Position numbers and translations under genes: made by a program. Shown piece by piece: positions 17,412 to 25,893 of a stretch of DNA of 64,000 bases. Numbering within the stretch: position 1 is the stretch's first letter; every line of letters begins with the position of its first letter. Below the pieces are notes generated by a model. It ran no database searches, was not told the origin of the DNA, and saw nothing but the letters and a program-made list of their open reading frames with translations. The stretch spans positions 868,001 through 932,000 of the forward strand of contig NZ_JACHMX010000001.1 of assembly GCF_014205155.1 (NCBI RefSeq), in the 5' to 3' direction. Source of the stretch: Amycolatopsis umgeniensis. GTDB taxonomy: Bacteria > Actinomycetota > Actinomycetes > Mycobacteriales > Pseudonocardiaceae.

Positions 17412-17552
17412 CCCTCTACGTTAGTAGACATAACTGGACTGGACCAGACAAATGAGTGAGCCAAATGGCTTCGTATCGCCCTGTTCGCGGTTTGCCATCG
17501 ATGTCAGCAATCCCGGACATGGTTCACAGTGGATCCCGGCCCCGGCACCTGA

Positions 17553-20522
17553 TCAAGACCGGTCGCGCAGGCGGATCGCCGTCTCGAGATTCTCCTTGAT
17601 CCTCTTGGTGAGGCGGTGATCCGGACCGAGCGCCCGCTCGGCGTCGGACCACGCCTCTTCGTACATCCGGATCGAGAGCGGCAGGTCACCCGAGACGCCG
17701 CGGACGTAGGCGAGATCGTTCCTCGAATTCAGCGTGTCCTGGTGATCGTGCCCGAACACCCGCTCCCTGGCGGCCAGCGTGCGCTCGTACACCTCGATCG
17801 CCCTGGTCAGATCGCCCGAGGATTCGTACGCTCCGGCCAAGTTGTTCCACGAGCTCAGGGTGTCGGGGTGATCGGGGCCCAGCACGCGCTCACGATCCGC
17901 CAGCGTCCGTTCCTGGAGTTCGATCGCGCGGACGAGATCGCCCGCGGACTCGCACGCTCCGGCGAGATTGCCTCGCGAGACCAAGGTGTTCGGATGGTCC
18001 GGACCCAGCACGCGCTCGCGATCCTTCAACGTCGCCTCGAACAGCGTGACGGCACGCTCCGAGTCACCCGTGGACCACAGGAGGTACGCCAGATTGTTCC
18101 GATAGAGCAAGGTCTCCGGGTGATCGGATCCCAGCACCCGCTCACGATCGGCGAGCGTGGCTTCGTGAAGCGGGATGGCCCGTTCGGTGTCGCCCGCCAT
18201 TTCGTAGGCCATCGCGAGGTTGTTCCGGGAGACCAGCGTGTCCGGGTGCTCCTTTCCCAGCACGCGCTCACGTCCCTCGAGCGTTTCGTCGAACAGCGAG
18301 ATCGCCCGCCGCAGGTCACCGGCGGCGTGGCAGGCGGCCGCCAGGTTGTTGCGGAAGCTCAAAGTGTCGGGATGGGGCGACCCCAGTACCCGCTCGCAGT
18401 CCGCCAGCGCGGCCTCGAACAATGTGATCGCTCGCCGCACGTCACCGGCCGCCTGGTACGCGGACGCCGAACTGTTCCGGGCACGCAGGGTGATGGGATG
18501 GTCGACGCCGAAGAGACGTTCACCGCCTTGGACGGCCCGGTTCGCGAACGCGATGGCCGCCGCCGGGTCGCCCTGGCCGAGAACGTAGAGGCTGAGGCTG
18601 TTCGCGAGATGACAGAGCGAACCGGTGTCACGGTCGGTGTGGTCGAGCAGCGCCCGCCCGTGGGGCAGCACGGTTCGGAAGACGGGCCAGTGCCCGGGCA
18701 GCCGAGGGTCCACCGGATCGAGCGCGCGGGCGAGCGCGTCGGCGGTGGCCTCACGGGCGTGATCGATGTCGCCGGGGTGGCGATAGGGGTCGGCCGGATC
18801 GGGGGTCCGGGTCACGGCCTGCACGAGCCGGTGGACGTCGATCGCCTCGGCGTCGAGGGTGATCATGCTGTAGGCGGCCAGCCGCCCCAGTGCCTCCGAC
18901 AGTTCCGGCTCCTCGCCGTCGCCCTCCAGCAGCGATCGCGGGATGCGTTCGGGCGCGTGCCAGGCCAGCCGTCGCAACAACTTCGCGGCGAGTGGGGTAT
19001 CCGCGAGCCTGTCGAGGGTGACGTGCCAGACCCGGGCCACCGCGCGCTCCGCGTCTTCGGCCTCCGCGGTCCAGGCGAACATCTTCGCCGGAGATCCGGC
19101 GAGCAGTTCGAGGTAGCGCGCCGGGGTCATCCGGTTCTGCGCGAGGTAGGCCCCCGCCTGCTCCACCGCCAGGGGGAGCCATCCCAGCTCCGCGCAGAGC
19201 GCGCCGCCGCCCGCCGGTTCCGCGTCCGGCCACTCGGCCCGGACCGTCCGGCCGAGCAGCTCGACGGCCTCGTCCGGCTCCAGCACGTCCAGTGACACGG
19301 TGCCGATGTCCCGCCAGCCGGTGCCGCGTCTGCTGGTGATGAGGATCGTGCCGGTCCGCACCCGCTCCAGCAGCCCGCGGGCGTGCGCGAGATCGGTCAG
19401 GTTGTCGAGGATCAGCAGCCAGCCGGTGTGCCCGGCCAGCCAGCCGACGGCCTGTTCGGCCCGCTGTTCCCACGGCAGCCCCGCGGCTTCCGGGGACAGC
19501 GCCACGGCCAGCTCCGCCAAGCCGTCGTCGATCGCCGCGGCCGAGTCCGCCGTCACCCACCACACGGCCGAATAGTCGGCCGAGCGCGATTCCGCGAATC
19601 TGGCGGCCAGAGTGCTCTTGCCGACACCGCCCAGCCCGTGCACCGCCACCACCGCGACCCGGTTGGCGGCCTTCACCGTCTTCTCCAACCGGTCCAGCTC
19701 GGCCGCGCGCCCGACGAAGACCCTGCCGCTCAGGGGCAGTTTCCAAGCCGCGTGCCGGGGCGGCGGAACCTCGATCTCCGCGAGAATGCCGTCGATGAAC
19801 CTCGAAATCTGGCCGTACACAAGGGAATCGCGGTCTGCCGGTTTGCAGATGCCGACGTGGTCGGCGTCGACGGGGATCGGGCGGACCCGAGGCAGGCCGG
19901 GGTTGGCCGAGCCCTCGTCTACCACCCGGACCCCCTTGGTCGGGTACGTCTCGAAGAACACCAGGTTCCGGATCCCGGATTCGTCGGCCCAATCGCGGTA
20001 GCGGTCGTTGAGATGCCTCAGGTGGGCGTTGTTACGTTTGAGATCCTTCACCGCCGCGGTGGACCGGGAGATCAGCCCGAGCGCCTTGACGACCGCCGCC
20101 AGACCCGAGCCGGTGTGCGGGGTCCCCAGGAAGACCACCCCGCGCGCGGCCGCCGCGAACGCCGCGAATCCGGTCCGGCCCTCGGCCGCGTGCAGCAGGA
20201 TCTCCTTGGCCAGCAAACCGCCCATGCTGTGCGTGACGAAACACAACGGCCGCTCGCCGATACCGCGGTTCTGCAGCGTCGCCATCAGGTTGATCGCCCT
20301 GTCCTGCATGGGCATCGCCCGGCCCCGCCAGCCCGAAGACCAGGCCTCGTAGCCCACCGACCACACCGCCACGCGAGCGAAATCCTCGGCGAGCCACTCC
20401 GGCCAGAACGACGACGGCGACGCGCCGGCCCACGTCTTCCGCGCGTCCCCGTCCAGCCCGTGCAGGAACACCACGTCCAATTCCGCCGACACGGGAGCCC
20501 GGACCTCGATGATCTCGGGCAA
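17553..20522 (-). CDS. NLR-like protein: lipase-like (DUF676/SesB) - NB-ARC - TPR
   Basis: A 989-residue three-part protein. Residues 10-250 form an alpha/beta hydrolase with the oxyanion HGLDGD at 21-26, nucleophile Ser99 in VTHSMGG, and a probable catalytic His222 in DADHVGICKP, as in DUF676/SesB lipase-like effectors. Residues 265-640 form an NB-ARC STAND ATPase: P-loop HGLGGVGKST (295-304) and Walker B WLLILDNLTD. Residues about 650-989 hold seven 42-residue kinesin-light-chain-type TPRs plus a partial one (RERVLGPDHPDTL repeated). The start is set at TTG 20522 because GGAGGTAGGAGA precedes it. The layout equals fungal SesB-type NLRs, so a ligand-triggered immune or cell-death role is likely but unproven. 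Confidence 0.85.
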   Translation of the reverse strand: MPEIIEVRAPVSAELDVVFLHGLDGDARKTWAGASPSSFWPEWLAEDFARVAVWSVGYEAWSSGWRGRAMPMQDRAINLMATLQNRGIGERPLCFVTHSMGGLLAKEILLHAAEGRTGFAAFAAAARGVVFLGTPHTGSGLAAVVKALGLISRSTAAVKDLKRNNAHLRHLNDRYRDWADESGIRNLVFFETYPTKGVRVVDEGSANPGLPRVRPIPVDADHVGICKPADRDSLVYGQISRFIDGILAEIEVPPPRHAAWKLPLSGRVFVGRAAELDRLEKTVKAANRVAVVAVHGLGGVGKSTLAARFAESRSADYSAVWWVTADSAAAIDDGLAELAVALSPEAAGLPWEQRAEQAVGWLAGHTGWLLILDNLTDLAHARGLLERVRTGTILITSRRGTGWRDIGTVSLDVLEPDEAVELLGRTVRAEWPDAEPAGGGALCAELGWLPLAVEQAGAYLAQNRMTPARYLELLAGSPAKMFAWTAEAEDAERAVARVWHVTLDRLADTPLAAKLLRRLAWHAPERIPRSLLEGDGEEPELSEALGRLAAYSMITLDAEAIDVHRLVQAVTRTPDPADPYRHPGDIDHAREATADALARALDPVDPRLPGHWPVFRTVLPHGRALLDHTDRDTGSLCHLANSLSLYVLGQGDPAAAIAFANRAVQGGERLFGVDHPITLRARNSSASAYQAAGDVRRAITLFEAALADCERVLGSPHPDTLSFRNNLAAACHAAGDLRRAISLFDETLEGRERVLGKEHPDTLVSRNNLAMAYEMAGDTERAIPLHEATLADRERVLGSDHPETLLYRNNLAYLLWSTGDSERAVTLFEATLKDRERVLGPDHPNTLVSRGNLAGACESAGDLVRAIELQERTLADRERVLGPDHPDTLSSWNNLAGAYESSGDLTRAIEVYERTLAARERVFGHDHQDTLNSRNDLAYVRGVSGDLPLSIRMYEEAWSDAERALGPDHRLTKRIKENLETAIRLRDRS

Positions 20523-20641
20523 TCTCCTACCTCCGGTCGGCGGGCGGGTTTCGTGGTGCCGCCACCGGATGTCGGCAGCCCGGCGCTCACCGTTACGCGC
20601 GGTCCCGGGACGTGACTGCGGCTGTTCGTGAGACCGGTCCG

Positions 20642-20686
20642 TGAAGGCCTCCTTGCCTACTCTGAGGGTAGGGAAGGAGGCCTTCA
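20642..20686. repeat. 19-base-arm hairpin, TGAAGG family
   Basis: TGAAGGCCTCCTTGCCTAC is followed after a short loop by its complement with a single mismatch, ending in GGAGGCCTTCA. It begins about 120 bases upstream of the NLR-like start codon. It shares TGAAGG/CCTTCA ends with the elements at 21013 and 50418. Confidence 0.8.
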
Positions 20687-20741
20687 TCTGTTTACCTACG
20701 TCTGACCTGCGCGTAGCTGGCGGCTCGATCTGTTCGGGGAT

Positions 20742-20790
20742 CGACGGTGGAGGATTTGGGACGTTCAACGTCCCAAATCCTCCACCGTCG
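20742..20790. repeat. 49-base perfect palindrome, 24-base arms
   Basis: The left arm runs 20742-20765 (CGACGGTGGAGGATTTGGGA then CGTT), the centre is one C, and the right arm 20767-20790 is its exact reverse complement. So near-continuous a palindrome extrudes readily as a cruciform and is unlike a normal terminator. The core is GGACGTT-C-AACGTCC. Confidence 0.9.
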
Positions 20791-20851
20791 CGCGAGTCAC
20801 CCTGGTTGATCGAGGCTGTGTCGGTCACGACCTCGTGGCCGACGACCGAGC

Positions 20852-20887
20852 GAGGAACATTCCGGACGTTCAACGTCCTGAAACCTC
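20852..20887. repeat. imperfect copy of the GGACGTT palindrome
   Basis: The core GGACGTT-C-AACGTCC (20864-20878) is intact and flanked by GAGG/CCTC ends, but the sequence between is no longer complementary. It looks like a decayed copy of the 20742 element. Confidence 0.6.
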
Positions 20888-21012
20888 CACACCCGGACCC
20901 ACACACACCAGCAGGTCAGCAAACACAAGCCCGTTAAGGAGGCCTTCACTACCTTCGTCTGACTTGCGTGAGGACGGTGGTTGCGCGGGTCCCTGAGCGA
21001 CGAGACCGAGCA

Positions 21013-21049
21013 TGAAGGATTTGGGACGTTGAACGTCCCAAATCCTTCA
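21013..21049. repeat. 37-base perfect palindrome, 18-base arms
   Basis: TGAAGGATTTGGGACGTT (21013-21030), one G, then the exact complement to 21049. It carries the same GGATTTGGGACGTT core as the 20742 element but has TGAA instead of GTGG at the end. Confidence 0.9.
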
Positions 21050-21189
21050 CACTCGACCACCAGCCACGCCAGTGGGCAAGCAAATCGAGGGTCGCCAAGG
21101 ACGCCTTCACGGACTTACCGGATCGCCACACTCGCCCCACCCGCACCAGCAGTCACACTTGCCGCGCGTGAAGGCGGTCCCGGGACTGC

Positions 21190-22377
21190 TCAGGAGGTCT
21201 TCGACTTGCGGTTCAGAAAAGCCGACGCCCCGACACCGTGCGCCGCGACGCTCGCCAGCACCGTCACCGCCATGACGCTCAACGCGACGTCCGCCGCGTC
21301 ACCGTCGAGCGAGTTGTAGGCCAGCAGCCCGAACACGATCGACGCCGCGCCGCGCGGCGCCAGGAAGCCGATGGTCATCCGGTCCCGCCACCGGAAATCC
21401 GTCCGCAGCAGGGTGAGCAGCACCGGGATCAGCCGGGCCACGGTCAGCGCGACGACGCTGACGATCACCACGCCCCAGGTGAGGCCGAACGACAGCACCA
21501 GCACCGCGGTACTGCCGAAGACGAACCACATCAGCAGCCCGCACAGCGAACTGACGTCCTCGGCCAGCCCGAGTTCGTCTTCGCTCGGGTGCCGGGCGGT
21601 CTTGTAGGCGATCCCGCAGATGAACGCGGCGACGAAACCGTTGCCGCCGATCGCGACGGCGGCGGTGTAGGTCAGCAGCGGCAGCGCGACGGCCGCGACC
21701 CGGGCGGAATGCCGCGTCGACCAGCCGTGTTTGCCCGTCACGTTCATCGCCACCGCGGCCACCGCGCCGATCACGGAGCCCGCCAAGACGGCCAGCAACG
21801 CCGCCGGGATCGCGGTCTGCAGCGCCTCACCCGGCGTGCTCGCCTGGTGGTGGCTCCCCGCGAGGGTGAGCGCGAAGATGAACACGGGGGCGACGACGCC
21901 GTCGTTGTAGCCGCTTTCGACGTTCAGCAGATGCCGCACGCGCTCGGGCACGCGGACGTCGTGCACCACCGACGTCGCGGGCGCGAAATCCGTGGGGGCG
22001 ATGATGCACGCGATCAGCAGCACCACCGTCCACCCGAGACCCGGCAGCACCAGCAGGCCGACCCCCATGACGATCAGGATCGTCAGCGGCAGCGCGATCA
22101 GCAGCAGCCGCACCGCGGTCTTGGCGTCATGGCCGAGATAGCCGCCCTTGACCGCGGTGGCGTCCACGAACAGCAGCAGCGCGAGGATCAGTTCCGCGGC
22201 GTTGAGGGCGATCTCGGTGTTGAGCCCGTTGCCGAGATCGTTGCGGGTGCTGAACCCGATCGCCAGCCCCGCCGTGACCATCGCCATCGGAGCGGTGATC
22301 TGCCACCGCTCCAGCCGCGCCGCCGTCATCGTCCAAGCCAGCACGACGACCGCGCCGACGAGCACGCTCTGGATCAT
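21190..22377 (-). CDS. cation:proton antiporter
   Basis: A 395-residue membrane protein with about twelve helices. The ion site has CIIAPTDFAPATSVV, the family's PTD motif, and LLNVESGYNDGVVAPVFIF with the conserved Asn-Asp pair. It should exchange monovalent cations for protons. It is only distantly similar to the antiporter at 7002 and belongs to another branch: there the motif is SPTDPVLA, here APTDFAPA. The start is ATG 22377. It lies downstream of the SecDF gene on the same strand, but a strong hairpin separates them. Confidence 0.88.
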   Translation of the reverse strand: MIQSVLVGAVVVLAWTMTAARLERWQITAPMAMVTAGLAIGFSTRNDLGNGLNTEIALNAAELILALLLFVDATAVKGGYLGHDAKTAVRLLLIALPLTILIVMGVGLLVLPGLGWTVVLLIACIIAPTDFAPATSVVHDVRVPERVRHLLNVESGYNDGVVAPVFIFALTLAGSHHQASTPGEALQTAIPAALLAVLAGSVIGAVAAVAMNVTGKHGWSTRHSARVAAVALPLLTYTAAVAIGGNGFVAAFICGIAYKTARHPSEDELGLAEDVSSLCGLLMWFVFGSTAVLVLSFGLTWGVVIVSVVALTVARLIPVLLTLLRTDFRWRDRMTIGFLAPRGAASIVFGLLAYNSLDGDAADVALSVMAVTVLASVAAHGVGASAFLNRKSKTS

Positions 22378-22387
22378 CTACCCGCCC

Positions 22388-22424
22388 CTCGTTCCCGGTG
22401 GACTCCCCTGCCACCGGGAACGAG
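22388..22424. terminator. hairpin terminator after secDF
   Basis: Perfect 14-base arms (22388-22401, CTCGTTCCCGGTGG, and 22411-22424) enclose a 9-base loop, 29 bases past the secDF stop. It probably ends secDF transcription before the antiporter gene. Confidence 0.7.
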
Positions 22425-22452
22425 CATAGAGGCCGTCCACAAAGGAACCAGA

Positions 22453-24723
22453 TCACACCACCGCGCCGTTGTCGTCGCGCTCCCGTTTCCGCGACGCCTT
22501 TTCGGCCGGACGTCCGGCGCCCGGCCAGCGCCGGTCGAGCAGGATGGCGACGGGACCCGCGGTGGCCACAGTGGACACCGTGCCCGCGACGAGGCCGAGC
22601 AGCAGCGCGAGGGCGAAGTCGGCCAGCGACCCGTCCCCGAGGAGCAGCAGCGCCCCGAGCACGAACAACACCCCGATCCCGGTGTTGATCGTCCGGGGCA
22701 GCGTCTGCAGCACCGCCGTGCCGACGACGCGGGCGAACGGCTCCTTGCGGCGTAGCCCGCGCACCTCCCGGACCCTGTCGAAGACCACCACCGAGTCGTT
22801 GACCGAGTAGCCGATCACCGTCAGCAGCGCGGCGAGAAAGACGCCGTCCATGGACTTGCCCAGCCAGGCGAAGATCCCGAGGATGATCAGGACGTCTTGC
22901 GCGAGCGCGGCCACCGTCGCCAGGCCGAGGCGCCAATCGAAGCGCACCGCGAGATAGATCAGCTGCGCCAGCACCGCGAGGACGAGCGCGACGACCGCCT
23001 TGGTCCGCAGTTCGGCGCCGAGGCTCGGCCCGATCTGCTCGTCGCGGATCTCGGTGGCGTCACCCGCGACCCCGGCCACCGCGGTCCGGATCCGCTCGGT
23101 GGCGGCCTCGTCGATGGGCTCGGTCCGCACCGAGATGTCCTTCTCCCCGGACATCTGGACGACGGCGCGGGGGAATCCCGCGTCGGAAACCGCGTCCCGC
23201 ACCCGCTCGACGTCGGCGGGCGCCGAAGTGCTGTATTCGACCACCCTGCCGCCGGTGAACTCGACGCCGAGGTTCGGCCCCGCCACGAACAGTCCCGCGA
23301 TCGCGGCGATGACGACGGCGCCCGTCACCATCAGCCAGCGTTCGGGCTTGCCGAGGAACCCCGGATCACGCCTGTTCACCCAGCGGCGGACCCGGCCCTC
23401 GTGCGTGAGCCCGGAAAGCCGCGATTTGCGCGCGACCACACCCCGCATCGTGAGGTGCAGCAGCAAACGCGTGAGCACGAGCGAGATGAACAGCGCCACG
23501 ACCACGCCGATGGACAGCGTCACCCCGAACCCGCGCACCGGGCCGGACGCCAGCCAGAACAGCAGCCCCGCGGCGAGCAGGGTGGTCACGTTCGAATCGA
23601 CGATCGCCGACAACGCGCCGCTGAATCCCCGGCTGACCGATCGGGGCAGCGAGCCTCCCTGTTTGACGGAGTGTTCTTCCCTCGCCCGTTCGAAGACGAG
23701 CACGGTGGCATCGACGGCCATACCGATTGCCAGGACGAAGCCCGCGAGACCGGGCAGGGTCAGCGTCGCGCCGACAGCGAGCAACGCTCCGTACGACACG
23801 GCCGCGTAGGCCACCAGCGCACCCACCGCGACGAGTCCGGCCAGCCGATACACCGCGAGCAGGAACAGCGCGGTCAGCGCCAGTCCGATGACGGCCGCGC
23901 GGGCACTGGCGTCGATCGCGGCCTCACCGAGAGTGGGGCCGACGGTGCGCTGCTCGATGATCTCGACCGGCGTCGGGAGCGCGCCGGCGTTGATCAGCAA
24001 CGCCAGGTCCTTCGCCTCGGCCGGGGAGAACCGCCCGGTGATCTGCGTGCTCCCGCCGACGATCCCGACCCCGCAGGCGACCTGCGGGCTCACCTGCGGC
24101 GACGAGATCACCTTGTCGTCGAGCGCGATCGCCACCCGGCGGGTCGGATCGCCTGGCGGGGAACAGGCCGCCTGTCCGGTCAGCCGCTCCCAGGCGCGAC
24201 CGGAATCCCCTTTGAAGTCAACGGAAACGAGGTGTCCGCCACCCTGCGAATCGATCGTCGAGAGCGCCTTGTCGACACCTTCGCCGGTCAGCGCCGCGGG
24301 CCCGAGGCTGATCGGCTGCCCGCTCTCGTCGGGAAGGACACGGCTTCCCTCGGTAGGAGCTCCGAGCACCGGATGGAAGGAAAGTTGCGCCGTGCGGCCG
24401 ATCACCTCGACGGCCTCGCGCGGATCCCGCACGCCGGGCAGTTCGACGATGATCCGGTTGTCGCCGGAGCGGGCCAGCATGGGCTCGGCGACACCCAGCG
24501 CGTCGACCCGGCGGCGCAGCACCTCGAGCGTCCGGTCGGTGGTCTCCGCACTGGCGGTGACGGTGGGCGAATCCTTGGTCTCCAGCACGATCTGCGTGCC
24601 ACCACGCAGATCGAGCCCCAGGCGCGGGGCGGTGGTCAGCAACAGGTACACGGTCGCGGCGAGGACGACCAGCGAGACGACGGCTCGCCCGGTCATGCCT
24701 CGCCGCGCGGTTTCGCGCGGCAC
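22453..24723 (-). CDS. secDF: fused protein-export protein SecDF
   Basis: About 756 residues combining SecD and SecF. The SecD half has helix 1 (VVSLVVLAATVYLLLTTA), then LGLDLRGGTQIVLET and NRIIVELPGV in the periplasmic P1 part, and LPGLAGFVLAIGMAVDATVL in the membrane part. The SecF half starts near residue 465 with LGVEFTGGRVVEYST. SecDF uses the proton gradient to pull translocating proteins through SecYEG. The start is set at GTG 24723 (VPRETARR) because GAGGAG lies 8 bases upstream; ATG 24696 is an alternative. Actinobacteria usually carry separate secD and secF, so this is probably an extra copy. Confidence 0.92.
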   Translation of the reverse strand: MPRETARRGMTGRAVVSLVVLAATVYLLLTTAPRLGLDLRGGTQIVLETKDSPTVTASAETTDRTLEVLRRRVDALGVAEPMLARSGDNRIIVELPGVRDPREAVEVIGRTAQLSFHPVLGAPTEGSRVLPDESGQPISLGPAALTGEGVDKALSTIDSQGGGHLVSVDFKGDSGRAWERLTGQAACSPPGDPTRRVAIALDDKVISSPQVSPQVACGVGIVGGSTQITGRFSPAEAKDLALLINAGALPTPVEIIEQRTVGPTLGEAAIDASARAAVIGLALTALFLLAVYRLAGLVAVGALVAYAAVSYGALLAVGATLTLPGLAGFVLAIGMAVDATVLVFERAREEHSVKQGGSLPRSVSRGFSGALSAIVDSNVTTLLAAGLLFWLASGPVRGFGVTLSIGVVVALFISLVLTRLLLHLTMRGVVARKSRLSGLTHEGRVRRWVNRRDPGFLGKPERWLMVTGAVVIAAIAGLFVAGPNLGVEFTGGRVVEYSTSAPADVERVRDAVSDAGFPRAVVQMSGEKDISVRTEPIDEAATERIRTAVAGVAGDATEIRDEQIGPSLGAELRTKAVVALVLAVLAQLIYLAVRFDWRLGLATVAALAQDVLIILGIFAWLGKSMDGVFLAALLTVIGYSVNDSVVVFDRVREVRGLRRKEPFARVVGTAVLQTLPRTINTGIGVLFVLGALLLLGDGSLADFALALLLGLVAGTVSTVATAGPVAILLDRRWPGAGRPAEKASRKRERDDNGAVV

Positions 24724-24811
24724 GACGGTTTCTCCTCGATGAATTCGTCCGCGCGCGGCGGAAGGCGCGCGGATCCCCGGTCCGGGCACGCGGAAGACGT
24801 GCCCGTGAGCT

Positions 24812-25204
24812 TCAGACGGCTACCGGGAAAGGAGGGGCTCGATCCCCCAGCGCGAGGCGGTTCGCCGCGTACGAGGGAGGGGCGATGTCGGCGTGGAGCT
24901 CGCCGAGGCGGAGCAGTGTCGTCGACGCCGGTCCGCACGGGACGGCGCCGAAGAGAGGCAGGTCACCGTGACCGTGCACACCCAGGAGCGAGGGCTCGGC
25001 GGCGAGCCTGCCCGCGGCGCGTACCGGCGCCACGGCCTTGGAGACCGAGGAGTCGACCACCGCGTTCGCCCCGCGCGAGTCCGCCGCCGAGGCGGAATCG
25101 ACCGAGTGCAGCGTGAAGAACAGGCCGAGCGCGGTCAGGACGGCGGCTAGCAGCACCGGCACGGCCTTCCTGGCCGTCCGGTACTTCCGGCGCTCCACCG
25201 TCAT
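24812..25204 (-). CDS. small secreted or membrane-anchored protein of unknown function
   Basis: A 130-residue protein not matched to a known family. A basic N-terminus (TVERRKYRTARK) precedes one hydrophobic helix (AVPVLLAAVLTALGLFFTL) and an AxA-like site (DSASAADS), so it is exported or anchored. The rest is low in charge, with one Cys in AVPCGPASTTLLRLGELHAD. The start at ATG 25204 has GGGAG seven bases upstream. It is 88 bases upstream of secDF on the same strand and may be co-transcribed, which hints at an export-related function. Confidence 0.6.
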   Translation of the reverse strand: MTVERRKYRTARKAVPVLLAAVLTALGLFFTLHSVDSASAADSRGANAVVDSSVSKAVAPVRAAGRLAAEPSLLGVHGHGDLPLFGAVPCGPASTTLLRLGELHADIAPPSYAANRLALGDRAPPFPVAV

Positions 25205-25233
25205 CGACACACTCCCGGGTCCTCGCCGACACC

Positions 25234-25857
25234 CTACTTGCCTGGCGCGAGCCGGACGGCGAGTCGCGTGATCCCGGCGCGGACGCGGCTCTCCCCCAGC
25301 TCCGGCAGCAACGCCGTCAGGTGCTCGGCCGCCAGCGGCGCCAGCAGGGTGTGCGCGGCGTGCTCGGGGTCGGGAGTGCCGTCGAGCAGGATCGCCACGT
25401 GCCGGTGCCAGAACCGGTAGGCGCCGATCCGGTAGCGCGCCCCCGGCGCGGCGGTCTCCGACATCCGCACCAGCGGCAGATGTTTCAGCACGTAGTCGAG
25501 GTAGGCGTCGGCGAAAGCCACCAGCCGCTCCGACGGCGGAGCACCCGGGCCCAGCGGCGGCGGCCCGTGCAGGATCCCGTCCTGGAGCGCCTGTTCCCGT
25601 GCGTCCAGCAACGCGACGGCCAGCCCGGCCTTGTCGCCGAAGCGGCGGAAAAGCGTCCCCTTGCCCACGCCGGCGGCCGCCGCCACCTGGTCCATGGACA
25701 CCGCGTCGACGCCGTGCTCGGCGAAAAGCGACGAGGCCGCGTCCAGGATGGCGGCGCGGTTGCGGGCGGCGTCCGCGCGTTCCTTGGGCGGCGGCGTGCG
25801 CAGGAGTTCCAGCGAGGTTGCAAAAGCGGACTGCGGTCCGTTATGGTCGTGGGGCAC
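25234..25857 (-). CDS. TetR family transcriptional regulator
   Basis: About 207 residues. The HTH is at residues 33-78 (AILDAASSLFAEHGVDAVSM, then DQVAAAAGVGKGTLFRRFGD), a textbook TetR pattern, followed by a helical ligand domain. The start is taken at GTG 25857, but the first 25 residues look poorly conserved and one operator-like palindrome lies inside them, so a later start is possible. It is divergent from the rhodanese gene, and two CGGAC-type palindromes flank its start. Confidence 0.88.
   Translation of the reverse strand: MPHDHNGPQSAFATSLELLRTPPPKERADAARNRAAILDAASSLFAEHGVDAVSMDQVAAAAGVGKGTLFRRFGDKAGLAVALLDAREQALQDGILHGPPPLGPGAPPSERLVAFADAYLDYVLKHLPLVRMSETAAPGARYRIGAYRFWHRHVAILLDGTPDPEHAAHTLLAPLAAEHLTALLPELGESRVRAGITRLAVRLAPGK
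25827..25840. promoter_or_regulatory. operator-like palindrome, copy 1
   Basis: CGGACTGCGGTCCG has arms CGGAC/GTCCG and matches copy 2 at ten of fourteen positions. It lies 34 bases from copy 2, just inside the annotated tetR frame. Confidence 0.55.
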
Positions 25858-25860
25858 ATG

Positions 25861-25874
25861 CGGACTATAGTCCG
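25861..25874. promoter_or_regulatory. operator-like palindrome, copy 2
   Basis: CGGACTATAGTCCG is a perfect 14-base palindrome between the tetR start and the rhodanese ribosome-binding site. With copy 1 it is the obvious binding pair for the TetR protein. Confidence 0.65.
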
Positions 25875-25893
25875 ATTATCTGGAGGTAGCGAC

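Larger units (their letters stand above)
20523..21189. other. 667-base gene-free region rich in palindromes
   Basis: No credible gene is seen between the NLR-like gene start and the antiporter stop. The region holds at least four inverted repeats listed separately, plus loose half-copies such as AAGGAGGCCTTCAC near 20938 and a GCCTTCACGG fragment near 21103. The open frames through it translate the palindromes and are not conserved-looking proteins. Confidence 0.7.

Noticed and set aside
14463..17459. 998-residue open frame on the plus strand
   Set aside because: It crosses the gdx gene in another frame and is antisense to the protease and LysR genes, which have clear catalytic and HTH motifs.
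20523..20906. N-terminal extension of the NLR-like protein into the palindromes
   Set aside because: It would translate the hairpins into low-complexity peptide; GGAGGTAGGAGA directly before TTG 20522 marks the start.
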